This document shows, in pieces, positions 25,265 through 32,968 of a stretch of 50,367 nucleotides of DNA (position 1 is its first letter; each line of letters opens with the position of its first letter). The DNA is from Alphaproteobacteria bacterium (GTDB lineage: Bacteria; Pseudomonadota; Alphaproteobacteria; MPNO01; UBA2964): NCBI GenBank assembly GCA_009377375.1, contig WHUE01000018.1:1-50367 (forward strand), written 5' to 3'. Under the pieces are notes generated by a model that searched no databases, had not been told where the DNA came from, and was given only the letters and a program-made list of their open reading frames with translations. The translations under genes were made by a program, and so were the position numbers.

Positions 25265-25813
25265 ATGACTGTGCGCGCTGTACTCAGGATGGGCGATCCC
25301 GCGCTGCGGGTTGCTGCGGCCCCGGCGTCCGGGCTGGACGCGGCCGCGCTGGACGGCATCGTCGTCGATCTCCTCGACACGATGGCTGCGATGGACGGGG
25401 CTGGCCTGGCCGCGCCCCAGATCGGCATCCCGTACCGTGTCGTCGCCTTCGGGCTCAAGAACAACCCCCGGTATCCGGAGGCGGAGCCCCTGCCGCTGAC
25501 CGTCCTGATCGACCCGGCGGTCGAGGCGTTGGAGACGGAGACGGAGGAGGGCTGGGAGGGCTGCCTCAGCGTGCCCGGGATGCGCGGCCTGGTGACGCGC
25601 TGGCGCCGCATCCGCTATGCCGGCGGGACGCCGGGCGGCGAAAGGGTCATCCGCGAGGCGGCGGGGTTTCACGCCCGTGTGGTGCAGCACGAATGCGATC
25701 ATCTGGACGGGGTTCTTTATCCCGACCGGATAGAGAACCGCCGGATGTTCGGTTTTATCGGGGAGTTGCAGGCGGCGGGTCTGCTCGGCGGGCCGGCCCT
25801 GCCGGAGGAGTAA
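25265..25813 (+). CDS. def: Peptide deformylase
   Basis: 182 aa with all three deformylase motifs: GAGLAAPQIG near 47-56 (motif 1), EGCLSVPG near 100 (motif 2, metal Cys) and QHECDHLDG near 141 (motif 3, HExxH metal site). It removes the formyl group from nascent N-terminal methionine. The C-terminal IENRRMFGFIGELQ differs from the housekeeping E. coli pattern; no fmt neighbour is present, so this may be a second, accessory deformylase. The ATG at 25265 is used because conserved VLRMGDPALR starts within six residues. Confidence 0.92.
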   Translation: MTVRAVLRMGDPALRVAAAPASGLDAAALDGIVVDLLDTMAAMDGAGLAAPQIGIPYRVVAFGLKNNPRYPEAEPLPLTVLIDPAVEALETETEEGWEGCLSVPGMRGLVTRWRRIRYAGGTPGGERVIREAAGFHARVVQHECDHLDGVLYPDRIENRRMFGFIGELQAAGLLGGPALPEE

Positions 25814-25828
25814 GAGGGAGAGGCGGCG

Positions 25829-26539
25829 ATGACGGCCTTTGTGCTGGTCCACGGCGCGTGGCACGGCGGCTGGTGCTGGGTGCGGGTGGCGGAACGGCTG
25901 GCGAAAGCCGGTCACCGCGTGTTCACGCCGACCCTGACCGGGCTGGGCGAGCGCGCTCACCTGCTCAGCCGCGCCATCACGCTCGATACCCACATCGCCG
26001 ACATATGCGGCGTCTTCGAGTCGGAGGAGCTTACGGACGCCGTGCTGGTCGGTCATTCGCTGGCGGGGATGATCATCACGCCGGTCGCCGACCGGCTGGC
26101 GGACCGGATCGGCGCGCTGGTCTATCTCGACGCCTTTCTGCCGCGCGACGGCGAATGCCACCGCGATCTGGTCGATCCGGAGCGGGCGGCTCAGGCGAGG
26201 CGGATCGTGGACGAGCGGGGAGACGGGTGGCTGGTGCCGCCGCGCAGCGCCGAGGCCTTCGGCGTCCGGGATGCGGCCGACCGCGCCTGGATCGACCGCC
26301 GCTGCACGCCGCAGCCCTTCGCGGTAATGGAACAGAAGATCAGCCTGACCGGCGCGTGGGAGCGGATTCCGCGCAAGATATACATTCGCGCGGGGGCCTA
26401 CGCCAATTCGCCTTTCGGCCGGTTCGCGGAGCGCTGCCGCGACGATCCGGCATGGCGGTACGAGGAGATCGCCTGCGGCCACGAGATCATGGTGGAGAAG
26501 CCGGACGAGCTGGCCGCGATCCTGCTGGAGCTGGCCTGA
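25829..26539 (+). CDS. Alpha/beta hydrolase
   Basis: 236 aa. The oxyanion motif LVHGAWHGGWCW (6-17) and nucleophile elbow GHSLAGM with S77 are clear, and the catalytic histidine is in ACGHEIMVEKP near the C-terminus. The HGAWHGGWCW opening and short lid are typical of the salicylate-esterase/hydroxynitrile-lyase-like group of bacterial hydrolases. AGAGGGAGAGG precedes the ATG. It lies 15 nt after def on the same strand, so it is likely co-transcribed. Substrate unknown. Confidence 0.88.
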   Translation: MTAFVLVHGAWHGGWCWVRVAERLAKAGHRVFTPTLTGLGERAHLLSRAITLDTHIADICGVFESEELTDAVLVGHSLAGMIITPVADRLADRIGALVYLDAFLPRDGECHRDLVDPERAAQARRIVDERGDGWLVPPRSAEAFGVRDAADRAWIDRRCTPQPFAVMEQKISLTGAWERIPRKIYIRAGAYANSPFGRFAERCRDDPAWRYEEIACGHEIMVEKPDELAAILLELA

Positions 26540-26584
26540 AGCGTCCCCGGCGGCCCTGCAGGACGACCGGGGATTGTTGGGCAG

Positions 26585-26890
26585 CTATTTGCCGAGGATG
26601 ACCTTGCGGACTTCGGCTTTCTTCTCGGGCGAGATGTTGCTGATCACGTTCAGCATCATCTTTTTCGTCGTCTCGGGATCGACGAATTCGACGTAGCGTT
26701 TCTTCTTGTTGGCGTTGTCGACGAACTCGGGGTCAGTCAGCACCGTGCGTGCCGTCGCCTGCAGGAATTCGAGGCGTTCTTTCGGCAGGCCGGGCGGCAC
26801 CACCAGCACGCGGCCGAGCTTGTCGAGCGTCGCGCGGAAATCGAACCACCACTGCTGCTCCGGCGTCAGCGTGACCGCTTCGCGGCGGCC
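26585..26890 (-). pseudogene. C-terminal remnant of a Bug/TctC-type binding protein
   Basis: About 100 residues, beginning GRREAVTLTPEQQWWFDF immediately and in frame after the methyltransferase stop codon and ending KKAEVRKVILGK. The segment LVVPPGLPKERLEFLQ matches the (F)xxPPGLPKERxxxL region of the intact binding proteins in this window (e.g. residues 274-290 of the 43.6-kb protein). The signal peptide and the first two thirds are missing, and there is no start codon with a ribosome site at its beginning. I read it as the tail left by a deletion. A short translated ORF from an internal GTG cannot be excluded. Confidence 0.75.
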
Positions 26891-27517
26891 TTACGCCGTC
26901 TTCCTCCACACGGTCGCGAACCAGGGTTGCCGGTCGCGCGGGAGCCCGTCGGGGCGCCAGTAGCGGGTGATTTCCTCGAACCTGGCCGCGCGGACGGTGG
27001 CGCACCACGTCTCGTCGGCCCAGAAGCAGCCGAACCGCCCGCCGGTCACGCCCTGTTCGTCATTGCCGCGCGGGTTGCTGGCGAACAGCACGCCCCGGGG
27101 CTTCAGCGTCGCGCGCAACCGGCGGAGGACGTCTGCAATGCGCTCGCGCGGGATGTGGAACAGCGTCGCGTTGGCGAAAACGCCGTCAAACCGGGCAGGC
27201 GGCAGGTCGAGGGCGAGGAAATCCTGCTCCAGCACCTCGCAACCGGATTGCTCGCGCGCCATGCGGGCGAACTCCGCTGCGCCGTCGAGTCCTACAGGAT
27301 TGTGGCCGCGCGCCTTGAAGGCGGTCAGATCGCGCCCCGGCCCGCAGCCGAAATCGAGAATATCGAAAGGCGTCGCGCCCTCGATGGCGGATAGCAGCGC
27401 ATCGATGTTCTGACTGACATCGTGATCGCGCGTGCCTTCGCGGAATGGCTCGGCGTTGCGGTTATAGTAGTCGAGCGTCGCGCCATGGGGGTCGCCGGCG
27501 CTGGCATTGTCCGTCAT
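26891..27517 (-). CDS. Class I SAM-dependent methyltransferase
   Basis: 208 aa. SAM-binding motif I is ILDFGCGPGRDLTAF near 53-67; motif II acidic region NPVGLDGA follows; FDGVFANATLFHIPRE is the post-II/III segment usual in methyltransferases of the UbiE/TehB type. The acceptor is unknown. The start overlaps the stop of the DsbA-like gene by 4 nt (ATGA), so both are translated from one mRNA. The C-terminus (WFATVWRKTA) abuts a binding-protein remnant. Confidence 0.87.
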   Translation of the reverse strand: MTDNASAGDPHGATLDYYNRNAEPFREGTRDHDVSQNIDALLSAIEGATPFDILDFGCGPGRDLTAFKARGHNPVGLDGAAEFARMAREQSGCEVLEQDFLALDLPPARFDGVFANATLFHIPRERIADVLRRLRATLKPRGVLFASNPRGNDEQGVTGGRFGCFWADETWCATVRAARFEEITRYWRPDGLPRDRQPWFATVWRKTA

Positions 27518-28182
27518 TCGCCGGCCGCGGCAGCCGCCTTCTCGGCATTCTCGGCCTGTTCCTCGCGGACGAGGTCGAAGATCTGGAAGAACACCTCCGG
27601 CGATTGCGCCCCGGAAACGGCGTACTTGCCTTCGATGATGAAGCAGGGGACGCCGGTAACGCCGAGCATGCGGACTTCCTCGTCGGCGGCAAGGACATCG
27701 TCGCGCCTGCCGTCGCTTTTCAGAAAGGCTTCGGTCTCCGCGGCCGGAAGGCCGGCTGCCTCGGCGATCTCGACCATCGTGGCGACATCGCCGACATCGC
27801 GGCCTTCCAGGAAATAGGCGCGGAAGAGGCCTTCGACCACCGCATCCTGCCGCCCGTGCTCGCCGGCGAAATGCACCAGGCGATGGGAATTCACCGTGTT
27901 GGGCGTGCGCCGGATGCCATCGAAGCGGAACGCAATGCCCTCGCTGGCGCCGGCTTCCTCGATGCGGCCGTACTGCCGCGACGCCCGGTCGGCGCCGCCG
28001 AATTTCGCCGCGAGATAGCTCTGCCGGTCCATGCCCTCGCGCGGCATGTCGGGGTTGAGCTGGAACGGCCGCCAGGAAATTTCCACATTCGGCTGCGGCC
28101 GATCGGCGAGGGCCTTTTCCAGCCGCCGCTTCCCGATGAAGCACCAAGGGCAGATGGTGTCCGAGATGATGTCGATTTTCAT
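27514..28182 (-). CDS. DsbA-family (FrnE/HCCA isomerase-like) oxidoreductase
   Basis: 222 aa, no signal peptide, so cytoplasmic. Thioredoxin-fold active site CPWC at C11-C14 (SDTICPWCFIGKRR), helical insertion, and cis-proline region GVTGVPCFIIEG near 170. This matches FrnE-like DsbA proteins, which act as cytoplasmic disulfide isomerases or oxidative-stress proteins; related proteins are glutathione-dependent isomerases. The ATG at 28180-28182 is chosen because homology starts at MKIDIISD. First gene of a two-gene operon with the methyltransferase; a short dyad lies just upstream. Confidence 0.88.
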   Translation of the reverse strand: MKIDIISDTICPWCFIGKRRLEKALADRPQPNVEISWRPFQLNPDMPREGMDRQSYLAAKFGGADRASRQYGRIEEAGASEGIAFRFDGIRRTPNTVNSHRLVHFAGEHGRQDAVVEGLFRAYFLEGRDVGDVATMVEIAEAAGLPAAETEAFLKSDGRRDDVLAADEEVRMLGVTGVPCFIIEGKYAVSGAQSPEVFFQIFDLVREEQAENAEKAAAAAGE

Positions 28183-28203
28183 GTCCGCCTCATAACGCTG
28201 TGC

Positions 28204-28218
28204 GGTCCAGTGTGGACC
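28204..28218. promoter_or_regulatory. Short palindrome upstream of the DsbA-like gene
   Basis: GGTCCA-GTG-TGGACC, perfect 6-bp arms, 22-36 bp before the start codon. Its position would suit a repressor operator, but its length makes chance occurrence possible. Confidence 0.3.
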
Positions 28219-28262
28219 AGAACGGCGTGCGCCCGCAAACACGATTTGGCGAGCGGGTGGCC

Positions 28263-29243
28263 TCAGACGGTTTTCAGGTAGTGGATCGAGAACAGGTTTC
28301 CGGCGTCGCACCATGCGGCGGCGGGGATGAATCCCGCCTCGCTCGCCATGCGGCGGAAGCCATCGATCGTGTATTTGTGGGAGTTTTCCGTATGCATCGT
28401 TTCGCCGGCGGCGATGCGGAAATGTCGGCCGCCGACCGTGACCTGCTGGTCGCGGTCGCTGACGAGATGCATCTCGACCCGGGAAAACTCGTCGTTGTAG
28501 ATCGCGCGATGGGTAAAGCCGCCGAGGTCGAAATTTGCGCCGAGCTCACGATTGGCCCGCGCCAGGATGTTCTTGTTGAACGCGGCGGTCACGCCTTCGG
28601 CGTCGTCGTAGGCGGGGATCAGGATCGATACGTGCTTCTGCAGATCCAGCCCGATGACGAGATCGCCGCGGCCCTCGCGGAGCATGTCGGCCGTGCGCCG
28701 CAGGAACCGGGTCGCCTGCTCGGCGCCGAAATTGCCCAGCGACGAGCCGGGAAAGAAGGCCACCGGCCGCGCGTCCGGATGGCGCTCGGGGCGGGGGAGC
28801 TCCAGCGGCTTGCTGTAATCGGCGCAGACCGCGTGGACCTCGATTTCCGGGTGCGCCGCGGCCAGGGCTTCGGTCGATTTCAGCAGGTGTTCCCGGGAAA
28901 TGTCGACGGCGGTATAGGCTTCCGGCGACTCCATCGCATCCAGCAGGATGCGGACCTTGATCGACGATCCGCTGCCGAACTCGATCAGATGGCATCGCGG
29001 CCCGGCCAGCGCGGCGATGTCCGGCGCGCGGGTCTCCAGCAGGGCCAGCTCGGTGCGGGTCGGATAATATTCCTCCAGCTCGCATATCCGGTCGAACAGT
29101 GCGGAGCCGGCCTCGTCGTAGAAAAACTTGCAGGGCAGGGTTTTTTGCGGCTTCGACAGCCCGGCTATGACCGCCGCCTCGAAATCCTCGGGCTCCGGCT
29201 CGTAGTCGTGAAAGGCGGCGAGTGCCTCTGGTGCTGTTGCCAT
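28263..29243 (-). CDS. egtD: L-histidine N-alpha-methyltransferase (ergothioneine biosynthesis)
   Basis: 326 aa, the family norm. Conserved substrate and SAM residues can be placed: KFFYDEAGSALFDRICELEEYYPTRTE near 39-65, LIEFGSGSSIKVRILLDAM (SAM loop), FFPGSSLGNF (Asn of the histidine site) and ETMHTENSHKY (Glu/Ser recognition of the histidine imidazole). EgtD trimethylates histidine to hercynine, the first step to ergothioneine. The usual partner egtB is not adjacent or anywhere in the window. Nearest neighbours are the DsbA/methyltransferase pair and a MarR regulator. Confidence 0.92.
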   Translation of the reverse strand: MATAPEALAAFHDYEPEPEDFEAAVIAGLSKPQKTLPCKFFYDEAGSALFDRICELEEYYPTRTELALLETRAPDIAALAGPRCHLIEFGSGSSIKVRILLDAMESPEAYTAVDISREHLLKSTEALAAAHPEIEVHAVCADYSKPLELPRPERHPDARPVAFFPGSSLGNFGAEQATRFLRRTADMLREGRGDLVIGLDLQKHVSILIPAYDDAEGVTAAFNKNILARANRELGANFDLGGFTHRAIYNDEFSRVEMHLVSDRDQQVTVGGRHFRIAAGETMHTENSHKYTIDGFRRMASEAGFIPAAAWCDAGNLFSIHYLKTV

Positions 29244-29389
29244 GCCCGGAGCTTACCCTGTCGTTACGCCGGACGAACCCCGCAACCGGGCGGCGTCCCG
29301 TCTCTACGATCAAGGCAAAAGCTAGTGTGAGTGGCGGAACGGCACAAGCCCGGCATGGAAAATTCTCGCAAGGCGGCTGCTTCAGGCAG

Positions 29390-29872
29390 TCAGAAGCTGT
29401 CGTAGCGCAGATATTCCGACCAGGTGGTCTCGAGACGGCGCAGCGCGCGCAGCGCCGTCTCGATCTCGGCGGCGCCGTCGGCGTCGTCGACCATCGCTTT
29501 CGCGTGGGTCGCCTCGGCTTCCGCGACATTGTCGCAGAGTTCCTTGCCCTTCTTGGTCAGGCGGACGCGGACGGAGCGCTTGTCGTGGGGCGAGCGTTCC
29601 TGCTCGATCAGCCCGAAATCGGCGAGCTGCTTGATGTTGTAGGAGGCGTTGGAACCGAGATAATAGCCCCGCTCGACCAGATCGCGGACGGTGATCGCCC
29701 GATCCTGGATCTTGGTCAGCATCAGCACCTGGGCGGCGCTGACGCCCTCCACGCCAAGCCGGTCCAGCTCATAGCGCAGCATGTCGAGATGGCGGCGGTG
29801 CAGCCGCTCGATCATGCGGGTCATCTGGACATAGTTGTCCGTGGCTTCTGTGTCGTTCATAAGCGTATCCAT
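29390..29872 (-). CDS. MarR-family regulator, LdtR-like
   Basis: 160 aa winged-helix regulator. The recognition region reads TVRDLVERGYYLGSNASYNIKQLADFGLIEQ (helices 3-4) and the wing RSPHDKRSVRVRLTKKGKEL carries the conserved DxRS arginine. The YYLGSNASYNIKQL stretch is typical of the LdtR group, which controls an L,D-transpeptidase and stress tolerance in Rhizobiales. Start taken at the first ATG (29870-29872); a second in-frame ATG is four codons later. A TTTAA/TTAAA dyad and a CTTTAAAG palindrome lie 22-38 bp upstream and may be its own operator. Confidence 0.87.
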   Translation of the reverse strand: MDTLMNDTEATDNYVQMTRMIERLHRRHLDMLRYELDRLGVEGVSAAQVLMLTKIQDRAITVRDLVERGYYLGSNASYNIKQLADFGLIEQERSPHDKRSVRVRLTKKGKELCDNVAEAEATHAKAMVDDADGAAEIETALRALRRLETTWSEYLRYDSF

Positions 29873-29893
29873 AGGGCCCTTGTAACAAAGGAC

Positions 29894-29910
29894 CTTTAAA
29901 GAACGTTAAA
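29894..29910. promoter_or_regulatory. Dyad upstream of the MarR-type gene
   Basis: The 8-bp palindrome CTTTAAAG (29894-29901) overlaps the inverted pair TTTAA (29895-29899) / TTAAA (29906-29910). It sits between the MarR start and the end of the pseudopilin gene. Candidate MarR operator; short and AT-rich, so weak evidence. Confidence 0.3.
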
Positions 29911-29920
29911 CGCCGGCGAT

Positions 29921-30472
29921 TCAGTTCAGGTTGGCCAGCGATGCGAAACGCGGCCGGAAGAAGGCGCGGTGATAGAGCTCGCCGGCTGTGGTCACGCCGC
30001 CGAGCACCCAGGGAACGTATGCGTAGACCACCTCGGCGACGATGACGGTCTCACCTTCCTCCAGCGTCAGTCCCGGCGGCAGCGCGGCGGACCCTCCGGC
30101 CGGGCCGACCCGGCTGCTCGCGGCCAGCCCGCCGCCGCCGCTGCGCTGCCAGTTGATCTGGGGGTTGAGCCCGCTGTCCGTTCCGACCGAGCTGACGATC
30201 ACGATGCCGGCGCCGGGCAGGTCGAAGGGCATGGCGACATGCCTCGCCGCATCGAACAGGGAATCGACGTCCGCAGCGGTCAGCGTCTCCGCCTGGGCGA
30301 CCAGATCGCCGACCGTGCCGGCGACGCGGTCCAGCTTCTGGTGCAGCAGCACGTAGCGGCTGACCTCCAGTCCGCCCAGCGTCAGCAGGGTCAGCACCGG
30401 CATCGCCATCGCCAGCTCGACCATCAGGTTGCCCCGGCGGTCGCCGATCAGGCGGCGGATGAGACCGGTCAT
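29921..30472 (-). CDS. TadE/TadF-like pseudopilin (second of pair)
   Basis: 183 aa. After a short positive N-terminus (MTGLIRRLIGDRRGN) comes a TadE-type prepilin segment, RGNLMVELAMAMPVLTLLTLGGLEV, with Gly before the processing site and Glu at the fifth position after it, then a single membrane helix and an exported domain. TadE/F minor pseudopilins are cut by the Tad prepilin peptidase and are needed for Flp pilus assembly. The start overlaps the stop of the preceding TadE gene by 4 nt. Confidence 0.82.
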   Translation of the reverse strand: MTGLIRRLIGDRRGNLMVELAMAMPVLTLLTLGGLEVSRYVLLHQKLDRVAGTVGDLVAQAETLTAADVDSLFDAARHVAMPFDLPGAGIVIVSSVGTDSGLNPQINWQRSGGGGLAASSRVGPAGGSAALPPGLTLEEGETVIVAEVVYAYVPWVLGGVTTAGELYHRAFFRPRFASLANLN

Positions 30473-31083
30473 GAACCGGATCCCTGGGGCGGCAGCACGT
30501 TGTACGGCTCGTTGCGTACCGCGACGCTGGCGCTGAGGCGAAGCTTGCCGTTCTCGGGCGCGAAGGCCGTGAACATGGGCGTCAGCAGCGCCCAGTCGAA
30601 CGCCACGGTGTAGAGCACCACGTCGCCCGGCCCGCCCGTTCCGGCGGCGCCCATGTCTGCGTCCCACTGGCCGTTGCCGTTGATGTCGTTGAACGCTTCG
30701 CCGGCGTCGTACTGGCCGTTGGCGGGCGCAGCATCGGTGAAGGGCTCCGGCTTTCCCACGTCGCCGAAGGCGGGGTAGACCTTGTAGCCCACCGTCAGCC
30801 CGGCGGCCTCGACCAGGCCGATCGTGTGGTCCAGCAGGATCTCAGCGATCTTCTGTTCGCGGCTGATGCCGGCGGGAATGGCACCGGTGATTCCGAACCG
30901 CGACGCCTCGCGCAGCGCGCCTTCGGCCAAAGAGGTGACGAACATTACCATCGCCAGCTCGATCGCCGCTGCCACGGCGGCGATGACGGCGGGCGCCGCG
31001 AAGGCGAATTCCAGCGCGGTCACGCCCTGTCGGCAGGACCCGAGCCGTCGCCAAAAGGCAGGCATTTCAAGCGGCTCCGTCAT
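30469..31083 (-). CDS. TadE-like pseudopilin (first of pair)
   Basis: 204 aa with the TadE N-terminal motif CRQGVTALEFAFAAPAVIAAVAAAIELAMVMF (Gly20, Glu25 and the hydrophobic helix). The exported part contains an Asp/Asn/Gly-rich EAFNDINGNGQWDADMG segment resembling a dockerin/EF-type calcium loop. It diverges from the tadD-like gene across 80 bp containing a 12-bp palindrome and is the first gene of a two-gene operon. Confidence 0.82.
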   Translation of the reverse strand: MTEPLEMPAFWRRLGSCRQGVTALEFAFAAPAVIAAVAAAIELAMVMFVTSLAEGALREASRFGITGAIPAGISREQKIAEILLDHTIGLVEAAGLTVGYKVYPAFGDVGKPEPFTDAAPANGQYDAGEAFNDINGNGQWDADMGAAGTGGPGDVVLYTVAFDWALLTPMFTAFAPENGKLRLSASVAVRNEPYNVLPPQGSGS

Positions 31084-31104
31084 CGGGTTTACGTTCCGCT
31101 AACT

Positions 31105-31116
31105 CTACGCGCGTAG
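31105..31116. promoter_or_regulatory. 12-bp palindrome between tadE and tadD
   Basis: CTACGCGCGTAG is a perfect palindrome placed 22 bp before the tadE-like start and 48 bp before the tadD-like start. Candidate shared operator. Confidence 0.3.
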
Positions 31117-31163
31117 GCTCCGCCACCCAACGGCACGCAAGCGCCGGACAGCAGGACGCGGAT

Positions 31164-31988
31164 ATGGCCCGAATAGTCTCTCTCGCCCTTGCGGCGGCGT
31201 TGCTCGCCAGCTGCGCGGGCGATCCGTTCACCGCCTCGATCGATCCGAACCGGCCGCCGCGCGCCAACGAGAACCCGCGCGCGCCGCAGGCCGAAGCCGT
31301 CGTACGCGTGGCCGATTCCACGGCGGCCGCACGCGATTTTGCCACGGCGGCGAGCCTTTACCGCCGCGCCCATGCCATCGATGCAGGAAATTTCCATGCG
31401 GCTGCCGGGCTCGGCCATTCTCTGGCGCGGCTCGGCGCGCACGAGGAAGCGGCGGCCGCATACCGCGCCGCGGTCCGGCTGAACGGCGAGGACGGGGACG
31501 CGCTGCGCGGGCTCGGCAATGCGCTGATCGCTATGGGTCAGCCGGCGCAGGCGCTGCCGCACCTGAACAAGGCGCTGCGGTTGCGCGAGGATGCCGGCAT
31601 CTACGGCTCGCTCGGCGTCGCCCACGACCGTCTGGCCGACCACGGCGCCGCGCAGGCTTATTACCGCACCGGGCTCGATGTCGCCCCGGATGACCTGACG
31701 CTGACGAGCAACCTGGCGCTGTCGCTCAGCCTCTCGGGCCGTCATGCCGATGCCATCGGCGCCATGCGCCGCGCGGCGGCCCTGCCCGGGGCGGGGCTGC
31801 GCCACTACATGAACCTGGCTCTGGTGCTGGGCCTTGCCGGCGAGATCGAGGCTGCGGCCGAGATCGCGCGCGCCCATATGGACGCCGGCGCCGCGGAGGC
31901 CAGCGTGGCCTATTACGAACGGCTGCGCGCCGGCGGCGACGCGAGCGCCATCGCGGAAGCCCTGGGCATTCACTACGCGGTCCGCTGA
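31164..31988 (+). CDS. tadD: TadD-like TPR lipoprotein
   Basis: 274 aa. The lipoprotein signal MARIVSLALAAALLASCAG has lipobox LLASC with the lipidated Cys at 17. At least five TPR units follow (for example AAGLGHSLARLGAHEEAAAAYRAA in the second), ending GIHYAVR. In Tad systems the TPR lipoprotein TadD helps place the secretin in the outer membrane. It is transcribed opposite to its neighbours, between the tadC end and the TadE pair. Confidence 0.85.
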   Translation: MARIVSLALAAALLASCAGDPFTASIDPNRPPRANENPRAPQAEAVVRVADSTAAARDFATAASLYRRAHAIDAGNFHAAAGLGHSLARLGAHEEAAAAYRAAVRLNGEDGDALRGLGNALIAMGQPAQALPHLNKALRLREDAGIYGSLGVAHDRLADHGAAQAYYRTGLDVAPDDLTLTSNLALSLSLSGRHADAIGAMRRAAALPGAGLRHYMNLALVLGLAGEIEAAAEIARAHMDAGAAEASVAYYERLRAGGDASAIAEALGIHYAVR

Positions 31989-32005
31989 ACCCGGGTTGCC
32001 GGTTC

Positions 32006-32968
32006 TCATATCCGCCCCAGCAGGTCGATGATCCGGATGATCGCCGGGCCGATCAGGACGATGAACAGCGGTGGCAGGATGAAGGCGATCATAGGAACCG
32101 TCAGGGTCGCCGGCAGACGCGCCGCCTTGGCCTCCGCCTTCATCATGCGGTCGTTACGGTATTCGGCCGCCAGCACGCGCAGGGACTGGGACAGCGGGGT
32201 CCCGTATTTCTCGGTCTGGGCGAGGGTCTGAACCACGCTGCGGATCGAGGGCAGCCCGCAGCGCAGATCGAGGTTGTCCAGCGCCGTCCGCCGGTCGGGC
32301 AGCAATCCGAGTTCGAGCCCGGTCAGCGCCAGTTCCTCCGCCAGCGTGGGGCAGGACCGGGAGAGCTCTTCCGAGACCCGCCTGATCGCGCCGTCCAGGC
32401 TCTGACCCGCCTCGGCGCAGATCACCAGCAGGTCCAGCGCGTCCGGAACGCCCTTCTGCAGAAGCTGACGCCGCTTGGAGATGGCATTGCGCAGCCACAG
32501 GTCGGGCGCGTAGGCGCCGGCGATCACTGCCAGCAGGGCCACGCAGAGCTGCGCCCCGGCACCGGTGACCAGCGGCTTGCCGGTGAGCAGCAGCAGCATG
32601 GCCGCCCCGCCGAAGGCGAAGGGCAGGCACAGCTTCGCGATGAACCAGAGCACGACCGCGTCGCGCCCGCGATGCCCGGCCTGGCTCAGCTTCTCGGCGG
32701 CCTTGTCGGCCTGATGCGTGCGCGACAGCTTCAGCGCGCCGACGATGCGCCTTGCCTGTCCCAGCCCGGCCTCGCGGCGGCGCCGCGTCGGCGCGGCAGC
32801 CTGGGCGCGCAGCGCCACACCGCGCGAACGAATGCCCTTCAGCCGCCGTGCGAACGGGTCGCGCACCAGCAGGGCGCGCCACAGCACGAAGATCGAGAAC
32901 AGGAGAGAGGACGGCACCAGGACGACGATCAGCGGTTCCTGCAAGGCCTGAATCTCGGAGAGGTTCAT
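32006..32968 (-). CDS. tadC: Tad inner-membrane platform protein TadC
   Basis: 320 aa T2SF-domain protein. The conserved cytoplasmic signature KGVPDALDLLVICAEAGQSLDGAIRRVSEEL lies near 168-198, with PLSQSLRVLAAEYRNDRMMKAE towards the C-terminus, and membrane helices at about 12-32, 110-155 and 290-315. TadB and TadC form the platform on which the TadA ATPase acts. The start at 32966-32968 overlaps the tadB stop by 4 nt; a longer upstream frame is antisense-like and not used. Confidence 0.9.
   Translation of the reverse strand: MNLSEIQALQEPLIVVLVPSSLLFSIFVLWRALLVRDPFARRLKGIRSRGVALRAQAAAPTRRRREAGLGQARRIVGALKLSRTHQADKAAEKLSQAGHRGRDAVVLWFIAKLCLPFAFGGAAMLLLLTGKPLVTGAGAQLCVALLAVIAGAYAPDLWLRNAISKRRQLLQKGVPDALDLLVICAEAGQSLDGAIRRVSEELSRSCPTLAEELALTGLELGLLPDRRTALDNLDLRCGLPSIRSVVQTLAQTEKYGTPLSQSLRVLAAEYRNDRMMKAEAKAARLPATLTVPMIAFILPPLFIVLIGPAIIRIIDLLGRI

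Noticed and set aside
29895-29910. Second CtrA box near the MarR gene
   Set aside because: TTAA and TTAA are separated by six bases, not seven, so it does not meet the consensus.
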